Source of the DNA: Lutraria lutraria
Lineage: Eukaryota; Mollusca; Bivalvia; Venerida; Mactridae
Direction: 5' to 3'
Length of the DNA stretch: 64,000 bases
NCBI GenBank assembly: GCA_964023205.1
Contig: OZ026840.1
Span: forward strand, 8,553,603 to 8,617,602
Under the pieces are notes generated by a model. The model searched no databases. It worked only from the letters and a program-made list of their open reading frames with translations, and had not been told where the DNA came from. Of the stretch, positions 22,130-34,670 are shown piece by piece (positions within the stretch are counted from its first letter, which is position 1; every line of letters starts with the position of its first letter). Both the position numbers and the translations under genes were made by a program.

Positions 22130-24620
22130 TCATGTGTTGTTTAAATGTTTTGAACAATAATATGCAATTGCAAACAATATATTATTAATAGTAATCATGC
22201 ATACGTGTACACTTTTTTCATGGATATTTACAATATGTAATAATGAAACTGCTGCAGACAAAAAATTGTTCAGTATGTTTCTTCGTTTAAGAATGGCACA
22301 AATAAGGAACTTTGCCAATTTTCTTGGTTGTGTAAGTACAATATGAGCGAGTCTATCGTTAATTTTGATATGTGTATTGTTGCTGAATAAACCACTGAAC
22401 GTTCCGCTTCTCAGATTGTCAACGAGTTTACTATTTAGAAGGAAATGAGTTTCGTCTTCTACGGAGTTTGAAGAACAAACTTTACATAACCGTTGGTCAG
22501 GCTGTTCACTAGCATATCCGCTCTTAAGTGTTACGATACCGCGTAGGAATTGACTAAGAATAGATCGTTCGTTTAATTTTGCTTAGATTTAAAAGGATAT
22601 AGTCCTCGAATTTAAAACTGCGTTTGAACATGCGATACGTCCAGAGTTTTGAGAAACTGGTGTGTTTGTAATAACTCGCGAGCATGAGATAAGTTAACAA
22701 CCAATTTCTGATGATAATTTGCAGTTAAGTCAAGTGTTGCTTTTACACTTTGCGTAATCGTACAGAAACACATTCTTTTGGCAATACGAGTATCATCCAT
22801 GAGAATTAGTCTATTCCACAAACATAACATGTTGCCTTCATCGTCTGTAAACACCAGGAATCCGCCCAGTGTCTCCTATCATGGCTAGAATTGGGGTAAA
22901 CCGATGAACACCTGAAAAGTATCTCATTGCCCTATTTTGCACGTTTTCAATGTGTGGGTATTTCTTAAAGCCAGGAACCAGAGCAATAGTCCTGGACGGG
23001 AATCGTATTTTCGTATGACTTGAAACCAAACTGTTTCATGTTGTGTATCTTACTGATGATAGCACCAAGAGTACGACCGCCAGCTTTACCGAGTGATTCA
23101 CTGCTATAATGTAAAGTCATTCTTCTCGTGAAATATAACACCAAGGTATTTATATTTTCCTTCTGTTTCCAACGTATTATTGCCTATTTTAAATTCAAAG
23201 TCACTTCATGCAGCTCTACCCTTCCGGAAGTGCATGCATTTTGATTTATTAGCGTTAATCAAAACTCTCCATCGTTTACACCAAGGGTGCATAGTGTCTA
23301 ACATTGACTGTACATAATATATCTTCCAAGTCCGCCATAAGGACAATGTCATATGCGTACATTAATAGAGAGAGTTTAATGTCACCAACCGGTATACCAA
23401 GACCGAGAACATTGATTTCGTGAACCAAATTGTTGGCGAATATTAATCAAAGCACTGAGAGTTCTGTCAGAAGCAAAAGTTAAAATGTAATTCATAATAT
23501 CTGGTATTAGATATGCATTAGATAACATACCAAAAAGCTCAACCAACTCTAGGCACCAAATGTATATATTGTTTGGACTAATAATTTCCTCAAAATAGTC
23601 AGTTTTGGCTCAGTGAAATGAAGACGTTTTGGTAGAGGTTCACTTGTCATGTTCCCAATTCTGTTAAAGTTGATAGTAAATTCATACCTTCACTTCCTGT
23701 TCATTGTAAAACACGCCCGACTCTTAAAACTTCGTAATTATATGTAATAATAGAGTTAGTTTTTCCTTTATTAGGGTAAACTCTTTAGCGATGTGGTTGA
23801 GTGTTAATTTATTTTAAGTTTTATGTTAAAGATGTTTTTATTAAAGATGTATTATACAAATAAGAAATGCATTCCGCAAGATCGAGTGCATTCCGTACTT
23901 TATATCTATCCGGTAGGGGGAGTTACGGTTAACAGGTGTACTCGCCCTGCTAGTGTGTTTTAGCGATTCCCATGTACATAGTAGCGAAGCGTACTATGAA
24001 TGAGACTTTTGTGCGGATGAATACTGAATTATTAAACTCAATAGTTTTACAGTTGGAAATGCTATTACAATGTAATTATTCAAAATAATCCTGCATTATA
24101 CCCAACTTGTATCATAACTGCAATCGCCAGAGTCATACAACCGATGGTACTGTTTTTCAACGCGAATGTATGGCGTGACGTTATTGTCAAAACAAAACTG
24201 GTTGTAAAACTATAGAAGCACTCGCTTCGCTTTTGCTTCTAAAAATAACGTTGGTGAAAGATTGCAGCCCTGTTTCACACCAGTGTAGCATTCAACCAAA
24301 TCTCTGTGAGCTTGTTATTTATTCTTACTCAAGAAAATGAGGTTGCGTATATACGTTTAATTGAGTTATATAACTCGCCATCAATGTTATTGATCAATAG
24401 CTTATAAAGTAGCATATCTCTGTCGATATAATCAAATCAACGCTTCAGGTCAATGTACACAGTGAATTCTGCAGGATACTGTTTAAAGTGAATACGTAGT
24501 CCTCACACGACCTGTCTTTGCGGAAACCGTTTTGTTCATCAGCTAGGATGTTATTGTTTTCCAAGTAATCTGTCAAACGCAAAAATCTACAGGGGATCAA
24601 TAAAGAGATTCGCTTTATTA
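22130..24620 (-). pseudogene. Second, decayed LINE reverse transcriptase
   Basis: Pieces of one RT are recoverable on the minus strand. They are NILADEQNGFRKDRSCEDYV (about 24570), YIDRDMLLYKLLINNIDGEL (about 24420) and a GVKQGCNLSPTLF-like piece (about 24250). Then come NDL-like NNLVHEINVLGLGIPVGDIK (about 23420), the active-site box as YAYDIVLMADLE (about 23350), NANKSKCMHFRKGR and YKYLGVIFHEKNDF. The C-terminal part has a CCHC knuckle CKVC...H (about 22480). Several frameshifts and stops occur, and the first Asp of YADD is replaced by Tyr. An insertion of roughly 23444-24240 separates the two RT halves. It is dead and clearly older than the LINE at 16831. Confidence 0.85.
23444..24240. mobile_element. 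Insertion splitting the decayed LINE
   Basis: RT homology stops at ...gaatatt (23443) and resumes at aaaaataacgttggtg (24241). The inserted ~800 bp has AGAAGCAAAAG near its left end and CTTTTGCTTCT at its right end, an 11-bp inverted pair. Borders are approximate and there is no coding content. Confidence 0.5.
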
Positions 24621-24900
24621 AAGATGAGTTTCAAAGCGGTTTTGTAGAGGAAATATTTATAATGTTATATAGTGCCTGAGAATTTCGATGCTTTCTTTCT
24701 TATAATTTATCTATGATGTATTACATATTGACAGCGGTTTCAATAATTGAACGGCAAACAACAATTTTTGATTGGCTATTAAAATTGAAAGGAGTGCATT
24801 AATTAATTGCAATTCGTTGTTTACGTGAGGCGGTGATGATCTGACAGTTATATTGTTAATTGCTCGCTTAAGGATACCACAGTGAATGTATATAATCTTT
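24620..24900. repeat. Dispersed repeat shared with 41620-41945
   Basis: Blocks such as ttgaacggcaaac...attggctat...gatctgacag match 41630-41780, and ttcaaagcg.tttt.gta matches 41850-41880. The two blocks occur in swapped order, which suggests a tandemly arranged source. Confidence 0.5.
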
Positions 24901-25289
24901 GAATAAATTTACATGAACGTGAATTTCAACGCAGTTTTTGGTGAGATGTTGCGGAAATGCATTTTTAAAAACATAAAAGAGCTATTTGCAATATCCAAGC
25001 ATGGTTACAAAGTTTATTGCCGTTTTAAAAATCCGAAAAGTTAATGAACTATCAATGAAATCTAGCAATTTACATTTATAAACCCTTTAAGAAAAGAGAA
25101 GTTGTCAGTATCTTAATCATATTTTCCCCTCTCTCACAAGATCATGTTTGTTAAATCCTAATGACAAATTTATTGCAATATGAATATAATAAAATGTCAG
25201 TTACTTTAATGAGACGGCTATCCACTTTGTCCGATGAGAATTGGTGCAGTATTAGAGAAGATATCAAAGAAAATGTTATCTGGATCGAG
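24901..25289. other. Unique flank left of the giant foldback element
   Basis: A plus frame (about 25161-25300) with words SVTLMRRLSTLSDENW looks mildly protein-like but has no recognised family. It is cut by the element at 25299. Confidence 0.3.
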
Positions 25290-25298
25290 CGTTTGTTT
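25290..25298. other. Left 9-bp target-site duplication
   Basis: CGTTTGTTT is repeated exactly at 34671-34679, immediately outside the other end of the foldback element. Confidence 0.85.
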
Positions 25299-25339
25299 AT
25301 GTGTGTGAAGTTGGCAGTGCAATCGACAATCGTCAATCG

Positions 25340-28210
25340 ACATTCAATGTCTAGCTCGACAATCGACATTCATCTCGACATTCGTGAAACAGGCTGTATG
25401 GCTATCATAATAATGTAAATTTCGAATGTCTAGCTCGACAATCGACATTCACCTCGACATTCGAAAAACGGACTGTATCGCCGTCAAAGTAATGAAATTT
25501 CGAATGTCTAGCTCGACAATCGACATTCATCTCGACATTCGAAAAACGGACTGTATCGCCGTCAAAGTAATGAAATTTCGAATGTCTAGCTCGACAATCG
25601 ACATTCATCTCGACATTCGAAAAACGGACTGTATCGCCGTCAAAGTAATGAAATTTCGAATGTCTAGCTCGACAATCGACATTCATCTCGACATTCGAAA
25701 AACGAACTGAATAGCAGTCAAATTAATGAAATTTCGAATGTCTAGCTAGACAATCGACATTCATCTCGACATTCGAAAAACGAACTATATAGCAGTCAAA
25801 GTAATGAAATTTCGAATGTCTAGCTCGACAATCGACATTCATCTCGACATTCGAAAAAACGAGCTGTATAGCCGTCAAAGTAATGAAATTTCGAATGTCT
25901 AGCTCGACAATCGACATTCATCCCGACATTCGAAGTTACGACTGTATAGCCGTCAAAGTAATGAAATTTCGAATGTCTAGCTCGACAATCGACATTCATC
26001 TCGACATTCGAAAAACGGACTGTATATAGCCGTCAAAGTAATGAAATTTCAAATGTCTAGCTCGACAATCGACATTCATCTCGACATTCGAAAAACGAAC
26101 TGTATAGCCGTCAAAGTAATGAAATTTCGAATGTCTAGCTAGACAATCAACATTCATCTCGACATTCGAAAAACGAACTGTATCGCCGTCAAAGTAATGA
26201 AATTTCGAATGTCTAGCTCGACAATCGACATTCATCTCGACATTCGAAAAACGAACTGTATAGCCGTCAAAGTAATGAAATTTCGAATGTCTAGCTCGAC
26301 AATCGACATTCATCTCGACATTCGAAAAACGGACTGTATCGCCGTCAAAGTAATGAAATTTCGAATGACTAGCTCGACAATCGACATTCATCTCGACATT
26401 CGAAAAACGGACTGTATATAGTCGTCAAAGTAATGAAATTTCGAATGTCTAGCTAGACAATCGACATTCATCTCGACATTCGAAAAACGAACTGTATAGC
26501 CGTCAAAGTAATGAAATTTCGAATGTCTAGCTAGACAATCGACATTCATCTCGACATTCGAAAAACGAACTGTATAGCCGTCAAAGTAATGCAATTTCGA
26601 ATGTCTAGCTCGACAATCGACATTCATCTCGACATTCGAAAAACGGACTGTATATAGCCATCAAAGTAATGAAATTTCGAATGTCTAGCTCGACAATCGA
26701 CATTCATCTCGACATTCGAATAACGGACTGTATCGCAGTCAAAGAAATGAAATTTCGAATGTTTATTTAGCTCGACAATCGACATTCATCTCGACATTTG
26801 AAAAACGAACTGTATAGCAGTCAAAGTAATGAAATTTCAAATGTCTAGCTCGACAATCGACATTCATCTCGACATTCGAAGTTACGACTGTATCGCCGTC
26901 AAAGTAATGCAATTTCGAATGTCTAGCTCGACAATCGACATTCATCTCGACATTCGAAAAACGAACTGTATAGCCGTCAAAGTAATGAAAGTTCGAATGT
27001 CTAGCTCGACAATCGACATTCATCTCGACATTCGAAGTTACGACTGTATCGCCGTCAAAGTAATGAAATTTCAAATGTCTAGCTCGACAATCGACATTCA
27101 TCTCGACATTCGAAAAACGGAATGTATAGCAGTCAAAGTAATGAAATTTCGAATGTCTAGCTAGACAATCGGCATTCATCTCGACATTCGAAAAACGAAC
27201 TGTATAGCCGTCAAAGTAATGAAATTTCGAATGTCTAGCTAGACAATCGACATTCATCTCGACATTCGAAAAACGGACTGTATATAGTCGTCAAAGTAAT
27301 GAAATTTCGAATGTCTAGCTAGACAATCGACATTCATCTCGACATTCGAAAAACGAACTGTATAGCCGTCAAAGTAATGAAATTTCGAATGTCTAGCTAG
27401 ACAATCGACATTCATCTCGACATTCGAAAAACGAACTGTATAGCCGTCAAAGTAATGAAATTTCGAATGTCTAGCTAGACAATCGACATTCATCTCGACA
27501 TTCGAAAAACGAACTGTATAGCCGTCAAAGTAATGCAATTTCGAATGTCTAGCTCGACAATCGACATTCATCTCGACATTCGAAAAACGGACTGTATATA
27601 GCCATCAAAGTAATGAAATTTCGAATGTCTAGCTCGACAATCGACATTCATTTCGACATTCGAAAAACGAACTGTATAGCAGTCAAAGTAATGAAATTTC
27701 GAATGTCTAGCTCGACAATCGACATTCATCTCGACATTCGAAAAACGGACTGTATAGCCGTCAAAGTAATGAAATTTCGAATGTGTAGCTAGACAATCGA
27801 CAATCATCTCGACATTCGAAGTTACGACTGTATCGCCGTCAAAGTAAAGAAATTTCGAATGTCTACCTCGACAATCGACATTCATCTCGACATTCGTGAA
27901 ACAGGCTGTATGGCTATCATAATAATGTAAATTTCGAATGTCTAGCTCGACAATCGACATTCACCTCGACATTCGAAAAACGGACTGTATATAGCCGTCA
28001 AAGTAATGAAATTTCGAATGTCTAGCTAGACAATCGACATTCATCTCGACATTCGAAGTTACAACTGTATCGCCGTCAAAGTAAAGAAATTTCGAATGTC
28101 TAGCTCGACAATCGACATTCATCTCGACATTCGAAAAACGGACTGTATCGCCGTCAAAGTAATGAAATTTCGAATGTCTAGCTCGACAATCGACATTCAT
28201 CTCGACATTC
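25340..28210 (+). repeat. Foldback left arm, 78-bp satellite, ~37 units
   Basis: The unit is GAATGTCTAGCTCGACAATC, GACATTCATCTCGACATTCG, then AAAAACGGACTGTATCGCCG and TCAAAGTAATGAAATTTC. Variants include an 80-bp form with gtatatagcc, a form with gaagttacgact, and a diverged form gtgaaacaggctgtatggct at 25385 and 27898. A stretch near 26409 recurs near 27275, 866 bp (11 units) away. Long frames on both strands are artefacts of the 26-codon period. Confidence 0.95.
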
Positions 28211-31200
28211 GAATTTCATTACTTTGACGGCGATACAGTCGTTACTTCGAATGTCGAGATGAAGGTCGATTGTCTAGCTAGACATTCGAAATTTCATTCA
28301 TTTGACGGCTATATACAGTCCGTTTTTCGAATGTCGAGATGAATGTCGATTGTCGAGCTAGACATTTTAAATTTCATTACTTTGACGGCTATACAGTTCG
28401 TTTTTCGAATGTCGAGATGAATGTCGATTGTCTAGCTAGACATTCGAAATTTCATTACTTTGACGGCTATACAGTTCGTTTTTCGAATGTCGAGATGAAT
28501 GTCGATTGTCGAGCTAGACATTTGAAATTTCATTACTTTGACGGCTATATACAGTCCGTTTTTCGAATGTCGGGATGAATGTCGATTGTCGAGCTAGACA
28601 TTCGAAATTTCATTACTTTGACGGCTATACAGCTCGTTTTTTTCGAATGTCGAGATGAATGTCGATTGTCTAGCTGGACATTCGAAATTTCATTACTTTG
28701 ACTGCTATTCAGTTCGTTTTTCGAATGTCGAGATGAATGTCGATTGTCGAGCTAGACATTCGAAATTTCATTACTTTGACGGCGATACAGTCCGTTTTTC
28801 GAATGTCGAGATGAATGTCGATTGTCGATCTAGACATTCGAAATTTCATTACTTTGACGGCTATACAGTCCGTTTTTCGAATGTCGAGATGAATGTCGAT
28901 TGTCGAGCTAGACATTCGAAATTTCATTACTTTGACTGCTATAGAGTTCGTTTTTCGAATGTCGAGATGAATGTCGATTGTCGAGCTAGACATTCGAAAT
29001 TTCATTACTTTGACGGCTATATACAGTCCGTTTTTCGAATGTCGAGATGAATGTCGATTGTCGAGCTAGACATTCGAAATTGCATTACTTTGACGGCTAT
29101 ACAGTTCGTGTTTGAATGTCGAGATGAATGTCGATTGTCTAGCTAGACATTCGAAATTTCATTACTTTGACGGCTATACAGTTCGTTTTTCGAATGTTGA
29201 GATGAATGTCGATTGTCTAGCTAGACATTCGAAATTTCATTACTTTGACTGCTATACATTCCGTTTTTCGAATGTCGAGATGAATGTCGATTGTCGAGCT
29301 AGACATTTGAAATTTCATTACTTTGACGGCTATACAGTCGTAACTTCGAATGTCGAGATGAATGTCGATTGTCGAGCTAGACATTCGAAATTTATTTACT
29401 TTGACGGCGATACAGTTGTAACTTCGAATGTCGAGGTGAATGTCGATTGTCGAGCTAGACATTCGAAATTTACATTATTATGATAGCCATACAGCCTGTT
29501 TCACGAATGTCGAGATGAATGTCGATTGTCGAGCTAGACATTCGAAATTTACATTATTATGATAGCCATACAGCCTGTTTCACGAATGTCGAGATGAATG
29601 TCGATTGTCGAGCTAGACATTCGAAATTTCATTACTTTGACTGCTATACAGTTCGTTTTTCGAATGTCGAGATGAATGTCGATTGTCGAGCTAGACATTC
29701 GAAATTTCATTACTTTGACGGCTATATACAGTCCGTTTTTCGAATGTCGAGATGAATGTCGATTGTCGAGCTAGACATTCGAAATTTCATTACTTTGACG
29801 GCTATACAGTTCGTGTTTGAATGTCGAGATGAATGTCGATTGTCTAGCTAGACATTCGAAATTTCATTACTTTGACGGCTATACAGTTCGTTTTTCGAAT
29901 GTTGAGATGAATGTCGATTGTCTAGCTAGACATTCGAAATTTCATTACTTTGACTGCTATACATTCCGTTTTTCGAAGGTCGAGATGAATGTCGATTGTC
30001 GAGCTAGACATTTGAAATTTCATTACTTTGACGGCGATACAGTCGTAACTTCGAATGTCGAGATGAATGTCGATTGTCGAGCTAGACATTCGAAATTTAT
30101 TTACTTTGACGGCGATACAGTTGTAACTTCGAATGTCGAGGTGAATGTCGATTGTCGAGCTAGACATTCGAAATTTACATTATTATGATAGCCATACAGC
30201 CTGTTTCACGAATGTCGAGATGAATGTCGATTGTCGAGCTAGACATTCGAAATTTACATTATTATGATAGCCATACAGCCTGTTTCACGAATGTCGAGAT
30301 GAATGTCGATTGTCGAGCTAGACATTCGAAATTTCATTACTTTGACTGCTATACAGTTCGTTTTTCGAATGTCGAGATGAATGTCGATTGTCGAGCTAGA
30401 CATTCGAAATTTCATTACTTTGACGGCTATATACAGTCCGTTTTTCGAATGTCGAGATGAATGTCGATTGTCGAGCTAGACATTCGAAATTTCATTACTT
30501 TGACGGCTATACAGTTCGTTTTTCGAATGTCGAGATGAATGTCGATTGTCGAGCTAGACATTCGAAATTTCATGATTACATTGACGGCTATATACAGTCC
30601 GTTTTTCGAATGTCGATATGAATGTCGATTGTCGAGCTAGACATTCGAAATTTACATTATTATGATAGCCATACAGCCTGTTTCACGAATGTCGAGATGA
30701 ATGTCGATTGTCGAGATAGACATTCGAAATTTCTTTACTTTGACGGCGATACTGTCGTAACTTCGAATGTCGAGATGAATGTCGATTGTCTAGCTAGACA
30801 TTCGAAATTTCATTACTTTGACGGCTATACAGTTCGTTTTTCGGTTGTCGAGATGAATGTCGATTGTCTAGCTAGACATTCGAAATTTCATTACTTTGAC
30901 GACTATATACAGTCCGTTTTTCGAATGTCGAGATGAATGTCGATTGTCGAGCTAGTCATTCGAAATTTCATTACTTTGACGGCGATACAGTCCGTATTTC
31001 GAATGTCGAGATGAATGTGGATTGTCGAGCTAGACATTCGAAATTTCTTTACTTTGACGGCGATACAGTCGTTACTTTGAATGTCGAGATGAATGTCGAT
31101 TGTCGAGCTAGACATTCGAAATTTCTTTACTTTGACGGCGATACAGTCGTAACTTCGAATGTCGAGATGAATGTCGATTGTCTAGCTAGACATTCGAAAT

Positions 31201-31483
31201 TTCATTACTTTGAGTGCTATACAGTTCGTTTTTTGAATGTCGAGATGAATGTCGATTGTCTAGCTAGACATTCGAAATTTCATTACTTTGACGGCTATAT
31301 ACAGTCCGTTTTTCGAATGTCGAGATAAATGTCGATTGTCGAGCTAGACATTCGAAATTTCTTTACTTTGACGGCGATACTGTCGTAACTTCGAATGTCG
31401 AGATGAATGTCGATTGTCTAGCTAGACATTCGAAATTTCATTACTTTGACGGCTATACAGTTCGTTTTTCGAATGTCGAGATG
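28211..31483 (-). repeat. Foldback right arm, proximal part, ~42 units
   Basis: It has the same 78-bp unit in opposite orientation. The array flips at 28205-28212, sharing the TTCGAA of the unit, with no loop sequence. A nine-unit block (29112-29816) is repeated at 29817-30521 with a 705-bp offset. Confidence 0.95.
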
Positions 31484-33739
31484 CATATGGAACAATACTG
31501 AACAAATAATCGTCTTAATCGATGTTGTTATCTCCCTTGAAATGACTCGATAAACCACAATCAGATAACAATTGCCCAGTTTAACTCTATATAGATTATA
31601 TAGGGAAATAATTTAAAACTTGCTATAAAATCTTTATTCAGTAAATGCCAATATATTACCACATATGACATTGTAGATAAAATCATTATCTTTCAAATGG
31701 TGTAATTTAATTAAAAATAACTATCTATCTTGGGCAGTATTTTTGCACTTGTATGAAACAGGTAAAACGGTTCAAAATGTACTCTATGTTCTATGTAAAT
31801 ATTGAAGAAAATGATTTTTTGCCGAATTTCAGACTAAAAATTGACAAACAATTCATAAGTTCCCAATAAATTACCACATATGACATTTTAGAGAAATTCT
31901 TTTCCCGTAAAATGATATAAACCAAAATAAAATAAATATACATCTTGTACAGTATTTTTAACGATTTGTAACACCATGTTTTGACAAATATTGCTTTCGT
32001 TTGAGCTCGATCTTCGGTAATTTCCGTTTGGCCGATGTTTACCGATGCATGTACAAATTTAGCACAGCGGGTGGTTTATACACATTGGAATGTAGATATA
32101 TCCTTAAACAGCTTTATGGTAGAAAATCTGTTGTAGACGTAAATTTAAGTTCTTGTGAATTTGAAAAGATGCATGAAACAATATATCAATAAAAATTGTG
32201 ATTATACCGTATTTATTTGCATGTATATATATATATATGCCCTTGATACGATCTAATATTTCTTTCCATTGTACATGTACTGAATTGCTATTTATTAGAT
32301 AATTGCATTAAATTTTATTTCATGTACTCATAGTTTTGTGTATGTTGTAGTGACGATGAGTTGTTATACTTAAGTCTAAAATACAATTTTAGTTCCATAA
32401 TTCTATTGTTATAAGATAAGATATTGTAAATTGATGATTCCAGTAGACAATTATGGCGTTACTGTAAGGAAAGTTTTGAGTATTTTTTTAAAAAGTTAAA
32501 ACAATTCTTCTGCGGTAGAAATCAACTCAAGAGTGAATCATTCTAAACAGAAAGTTTCTTATTTTTTTGGTAAAAACTTAAAGCATTTTATTTTTTAAAT
32601 GAATAAACGAGTGTTTATGATACGTACAGTTCTAATATTTAATTTTAACAAGGACTTATATACATACATGTATATAAGTCCTTGATTTTAATAAATGTAC
32701 CAAAATCTTTACTATTCATCATGATTGTTTCTGCGCTTTATTTTAGTACGAACTGACATACACATGTAAACAGTAATACTATAGTTTATACATAATATCG
32801 TTTATCTGTCGATTAACAGTTTTAATGCAATTAGAATTGAGCAGGTCTTCTGATTGTTGTTTCGAGAAAAGGTGCGAAATACGCCATTAAAAAGCGATAA
32901 TCTTTTATTTAGATATTTTTTATATTGAGCATCATCATGTAAATATAGATAGTCAGTATTTTGATTTTGTTAAGAGCTAGTTTTATACCATATTATTCCT
33001 CATATTTTCACGAGAAGGATTTTGACTTTGAGGATTTTTTTCAAGAAACAATTACAACTACATATATAAGTCCTCGATCTTTGTTCTAGACTATTTAGAT
33101 TATGTTTGAATATTCTTTTTACACACAGCCAGTGTAAATTAATGCTAGCTCTCGGTGTTAATGATTAATGGATCAAAATTCGAATTGTCTTTCTATTTCA
33201 AAGTCATACACGACATATTAATATATCAATGCTTTGCCTTAGACACAATAAGCAACAAATAAATTATATTAAATTTGACATGCATACAAACTTTCGTTTT
33301 CGAATACTTGTAATATTAGTGAATAAGAAAATAGGTTCTCGTGCTGTATAACGCTATTAACAACCAAATTAATAAAATAATATAATCATGGATTTTAGGA
33401 TTTTAAAAAAATTCAATAAAAAATAATAATATTTTTTCTATAACTGCATTAACATCTTTTACTTGCCAACTACGCTAGCATTTTCTCTGTTGTACAAATT
33501 ATACTATCGATGTTCATACACAGATAATTACGTATATTACAAGCTTGTATAAAACCACCCGCGGTTTTATTGCCTATCGATTTCCTGGGGCTATATTATT
33601 GACACGGTAAATTTTGACCAGTATCATGTGTTCTATCAGATGACCTAAAGGGAAACAATCCAATAGTTGGTATCAGCTTAATCAGCTCGATCTCGAAAGG
33701 GAGACTACTTATGGAAATTGACCAAAATTGTACCATATG
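31484..33739. mobile_element. ~2.25-kb insertion inside the foldback right arm
   Basis: The satellite unit breaks after gtcgagatg (31483) and resumes at aatgtcgattg (33740). Deleting the insert restores one perfect unit. The ends are CATATGGAACAATACTG and, reversed, CATATGGTACAATTTTG, so they are inverted repeats. Either there is no target duplication, or ATG (31481-31483 and 33737-33739) is duplicated. The interior is AT-rich and includes a ~215-bp direct duplication (attaccacatatgacatt near 31655 and 31870), a 63-codon frame at 32001 without known motifs, and the palindrome at 32649. Confidence 0.75.
32649..32684. repeat. 36-bp near-perfect palindrome
   Basis: It has the same CAAGGACTTATATACATACA half as 14615-14654 and can fold into a stem with almost no loop. 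Confidence 0.85.
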
Positions 33740-34640
33740 AATGTCGATTGTCTAGCTAGACATTCGAAATTTCATTACTCTGACGACTATATACAGTCCG
33801 TTTTTCGAATGTCGAGATGAATGTCGATTGTCGAGCTAGACATTCGAAATTTCATTACTTTGACGGCGATATGGTCCGTATTTCGAATGTCGAGATGAAT
33901 GTCGATTGTCGAGCTAGACATTCGAAATTTCATTACTTTGACGGCGATACGGTCCGTATTTCGAATGTCGAGATGAATGTCGATTGTCGAGCTAGACATT
34001 CGAAATTTACCTTATTATGATGGCCATACAGCCTGTTTCACGAATGTCGAGATGAATGTCGATTGTCGAGCTAGACATTCGAAATTTCATTACTTTGACG
34101 GCGATACAGTCCGTTTTTCGAATGTCGAGATGAATGTCGATTGTCGAGCTAGACATTCGAAATTTCTTTACTTTGACGGCGATACAGTCGTAACTTTGAA
34201 TGTCGAGATGAATGTCGATTGTCTAGCTAGACATTCAAAATTTCATTACTTTTACGGCTATACAGTTCGTTCTTCGAATGTCGAGATGAATGTCGATTGT
34301 CTAGCTAGACATTCGAAATTTCATTACTTTGACGGCTATATACAGTCCGTATTTCGAATGTCGAGGTGAATGTCGATTGTCGAGCTAGACATTCGAAATT
34401 TACATTATTGTGATAGCCATATAGCCTGTTTCACGAATGTCGAGATGAATGTCGATTGTCGAGCTAGACATTCGAAATTTCATTACTTTGACGGCGATAC
34501 AGTCCGTATTTCGAATGTCGAGATGAATGTCGATTGTCGAGCTAGACATTCGAAATTTCATTACTTTGACGGCTATATACAGTCTGTTTTACGAATGTCG
34601 AGATGAATGTCGATTGTCGAGCTAGACATTGAATGTCGAT
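33740..34640 (-). repeat. Foldback right arm, distal part, ~12 units
   Basis: It continues the reverse-orientation array after the insertion, up to the right TIR at about 34637-34670. Confidence 0.95.
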
Positions 34641-34670
34641 TGTCGATTGCATTGCCAACTTCACACACAT

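Larger units (their letters stand above)
25299..34670. mobile_element. 9.4-kb foldback (FB/MULE-like) transposon with satellite arms
   Basis: Both ends carry ATGTGTGTGAAGTTGGCA then RTGCAATCGACAATCG, as inverted repeats of about 34 bp. They differ by one base, plus a 7-bp insertion just inside the left tip. Perfect CGTTTGTTT copies flank them. Inward, each TIR merges into a tandem array of one 78-bp unit: forward at 25340-28210 (about 37 units), reverse at 28211-34640 (about 53 units, interrupted at 31484-33739). Very long TIRs built of tandem repeats with 9-bp target duplications are known for Drosophila FB elements, which are related to Mutator-like transposons. No transposase is visible, so mobility would be in trans. 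The alternative, a plain inverted satellite array, would not explain the matched tips and duplicated target. Confidence 0.8.

Noticed and set aside
25405..31328. Many 80-164-codon open frames on both strands
   Set aside because: They follow the 78-bp (26-codon) satellite, occur on both strands at once and stop at 80-bp variants; there is no start, splice or domain evidence.
25340..34640. CRISPR-like array
   Set aside because: Units are contiguous 78-bp repeats with no unique spacers, the host is an animal and there are no cas genes.
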